Source: CAYJAZ01 sp964369185 (GTDB taxonomy: Bacteria > Desulfobacterota > Desulfovibrionia > Desulfovibrionales > Desulfovibrionaceae). Taken from it: a stretch of 64,000 nt of DNA. The DNA is taken from assembly GCA_964369185.1 (NCBI GenBank), contig CAYJEN010000002.1, positions 31,248-95,247 of the forward strand. Reading direction: 5' to 3'. The position numbers and the translations under genes are program-made. Positions 62,562 through 64,000 of the stretch are shown here, piece after piece. Below the pieces are notes generated by a model that saw only the letters and a list, made by a program, of their open reading frames with translations, was not told where the DNA came from and made no database searches. The number at the start of each line of letters is the position of its first letter. The stretch's first letter is position 1.

Positions 62562-64000
62562 ATGATATATTATGATAGAGAATTTTTAAAAGATTATAGG
62601 GTCATAACAAAAGAAGTTTTTGACTCTTTGCCGAGTTCTGCTTCACTTGTTGAGGCTCTTTGTCATTTTCTAAAAAAATATAATGAAAAAGCAGACTTTT
62701 ATATTGAAGAAATTCAAAAGCATTTTGTCAATACAAATATAAAGTTCTCTAAGGAGCTAAATCTATTTTATATTTTAATGACTCTACGTGTGCGCTACAA
62801 AAACTTTTTTCCTGCGCCATCGCTTTGTGTATTTCTTGCATCAACGCTTTATAATCAGGTTAAAACATCTTCTATTTCAAATGTTTATTTGAATAATATT
62901 GAGCTGTTACCTCTTCTTCTTTTGCTTGAAAGTAAAATCGAGGAAGTCCACTTTAAGAATATTGACGATAGCCTTATTCAAGTCATAAAAAAATACTTAG
63001 AGAAGTCAGACTCCATTAAATGGAGCTTTGAAGATACTGAAATTATAAAAGAAAATCATATCGCTCTTGCTCAGTATATGCAAAATTCTGCTGATAAAGA
63101 AATCTTTGAAATTATGAAAAATTTTAATACAAGCTTGATTTATACATCGTGGAACTTCTTAAGTAATGAAGAATATCAATCAATTAGAAAAGACTTACTT
63201 TCCGAAAATCGTATAGACAGCGTTTTTCAATTAGCTCAACCAACTCGAGAAGGAAATAAAGATTATCCTGCATTGCTTGTTCTAAATAATTTAAACAATA
63301 ATAATATCAAACTGATAGACCTACATCAGCACTCGAACATTTCGCAATATCAAATCAATAAACTGATACGTGAACAAGACAAAAATGTTTATTTAGAACT
63401 TTCAAATTCTGAATTATTAAGTGAAGTAAGTCAAAGACTTGCGCCTAGTTATTATATTGCACAAAATAAAACACCTATAAACAAAGACTACAGACCTTTG
63501 AGTGATTATGCAGAGGTTTTGCGTTGTCAGGACGTGCGTGTAAATGTGACCGCTGAATGTAAATCTCACGAGGATTTCGAGAAGTACGGAGAAAACTTAT
63601 TTCGAGAAGTTACACTCAAAGATATTGATAATCTTACAGGTTTTTATCTAAGTGACGATGCTGATTTTGTAAGAGTCGATAATTTTTCCGCAAAATTTGC
63701 TCAGTTTATTTTACAAGATTTTGATATTGTACTTGCTTTTAAAGGGAGCAAAGCAACGATTGGTACAGTCGGTTTTTATAAGAGTTCTATAAATGAAGAA
63801 AGCGAAGAAATTCTAAAGCTTAGTCCACTAAATGGCTATCACGACAATTCATCGCTTAAACTCCCTGTAATACCGGGGAACTCGTTTGTCATTATTCGAG
63901 CGAAAAACATTGACCCTCTTTATTTGTTTCATTATCTGCAACAAGCTGATATACAAGAACTTATCAAGAGCAAAGCAAGCGGAACATCTGTTTTATCGAT
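62562..64000 (+). CDS. Type I R-M-like protein: methylase C-terminal part fused to an HsdS-type recognition domain (incomplete)
   Basis: The frame has no stop before the window end, with 479 codons visible. Residues 1-185 are helical and unrecognised. About residues 185-240 look like the strand-helix end of N6-adenine methylases, ASLIYTS-like, then NRIDSVFQLAQPTREG. No DPxxGxGxF or NPPF motif is present upstream. From about residue 310 the pattern is that of a target-recognition domain: YRPLSDYAEVLR, then DIVLAFKGSKATIGTVGFY, IPGNSFVIIRAKNIDPLYL and LIKSKASGTSVLS. It may be a specificity subunit of an unusual restriction or defence system. Confidence 0.65.
   Translation, partial: MIYYDREFLKDYRVITKEVFDSLPSSASLVEALCHFLKKYNEKADFYIEEIQKHFVNTNIKFSKELNLFYILMTLRVRYKNFFPAPSLCVFLASTLYNQVKTSSISNVYLNNIELLPLLLLLESKIEEVHFKNIDDSLIQVIKKYLEKSDSIKWSFEDTEIIKENHIALAQYMQNSADKEIFEIMKNFNTSLIYTSWNFLSNEEYQSIRKDLLSENRIDSVFQLAQPTREGNKDYPALLVLNNLNNNNIKLIDLHQHSNISQYQINKLIREQDKNVYLELSNSELLSEVSQRLAPSYYIAQNKTPINKDYRPLSDYAEVLRCQDVRVNVTAECKSHEDFEKYGENLFREVTLKDIDNLTGFYLSDDADFVRVDNFSAKFAQFILQDFDIVLAFKGSKATIGTVGFYKSSINEESEEILKLSPLNGYHDNSSLKLPVIPGNSFVIIRAKNIDPLYLFHYLQQADIQELIKSKASGTSVLS

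Noticed and set aside
1..64000. tRNA or rRNA genes
   Set aside because: No cloverleaf-like GGTTCGAATCC/CCA segments or conserved rRNA motifs were noticed; a covariance scan was not possible.

Overview
The window looks like chromosome from an AT-rich member of the Desulfovibrionales (Deltaproteobacteria / Desulfobacterota). The gene order tig-clpP-clpX-lon, the DnaJ (CbpA type)-CbpM-ClpB group, and ferredoxin-thioredoxin reductase genes all fit that order. So do the large methyl-accepting chemotaxis protein, the CgeB-like glycosyltransferase, an autotransporter with an outer-membrane beta barrel, and the YedE/YedF selenium genes. Low GC plus an apparent type III secretion effector/chaperone pair suggests a host-associated lineage, possibly near Lawsonia. 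That assignment is inference; no rRNA or tRNA was recognised.

Layout. 1-8650 (minus strand): a truncated MFS transporter, a U32 peptidase-family tRNA hydroxylation protein, tgt, lon, clpX, clpP and tig. 9203-12413: parA, parB and an M99 cell-shape carboxypeptidase. 12736-18564: a DASS anion symporter, a chemoreceptor, UppP and a TetR regulator. 18859-23429: the dnaJ-cbpM-clpB chaperone group. 23533-33755 (minus): nitroreductase, amidohydrolase, pantothenate uptake, a glycosyltransferase, a thiol-redox pair, UspA, a short CheZ, TrkA, AsnS and a small membrane protein. 33956-36592: a zinc ABC uptake operon. 37337-39548: a large unknown protein followed by a CesT-like chaperone. 40145-44934: a DUF805 protein, a diguanylate cyclase, and glpF-glpK.

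45231-53170 is accessory DNA. It holds an autotransporter with 111-bp internal tandem repeats, a small secreted protein, a collapsed partial copy of glpF-glpK, YedE/YedF, an IS3 relic, a LOR-fold membrane protein and an antitoxin relic. Copies of a 155-bp palindromic MITE-like element occur at 20331 and 47787, and truncated copies lie elsewhere.

53329-61716 is a complete type II-A CRISPR-Cas locus: tracrRNA (minus), cas9, cas1, cas2, csn2 and an array of 33 repeats of 36 bp with 33 spacers. Type II-A is mainly a Firmicutes system, so transfer is likely. The tracrRNA promoter sits inside the ribosome-binding site/start region of cas9 on the opposite strand, so the cas9 leader RNA is antisense to the whole tracrRNA. 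Beyond the array are an orphan minimal nucleotidyltransferase, an unknown 88-residue protein and, running off the window, a protein that joins a methylase-like tail lacking catalytic motifs to a type I R-M specificity (HsdS-like) domain.
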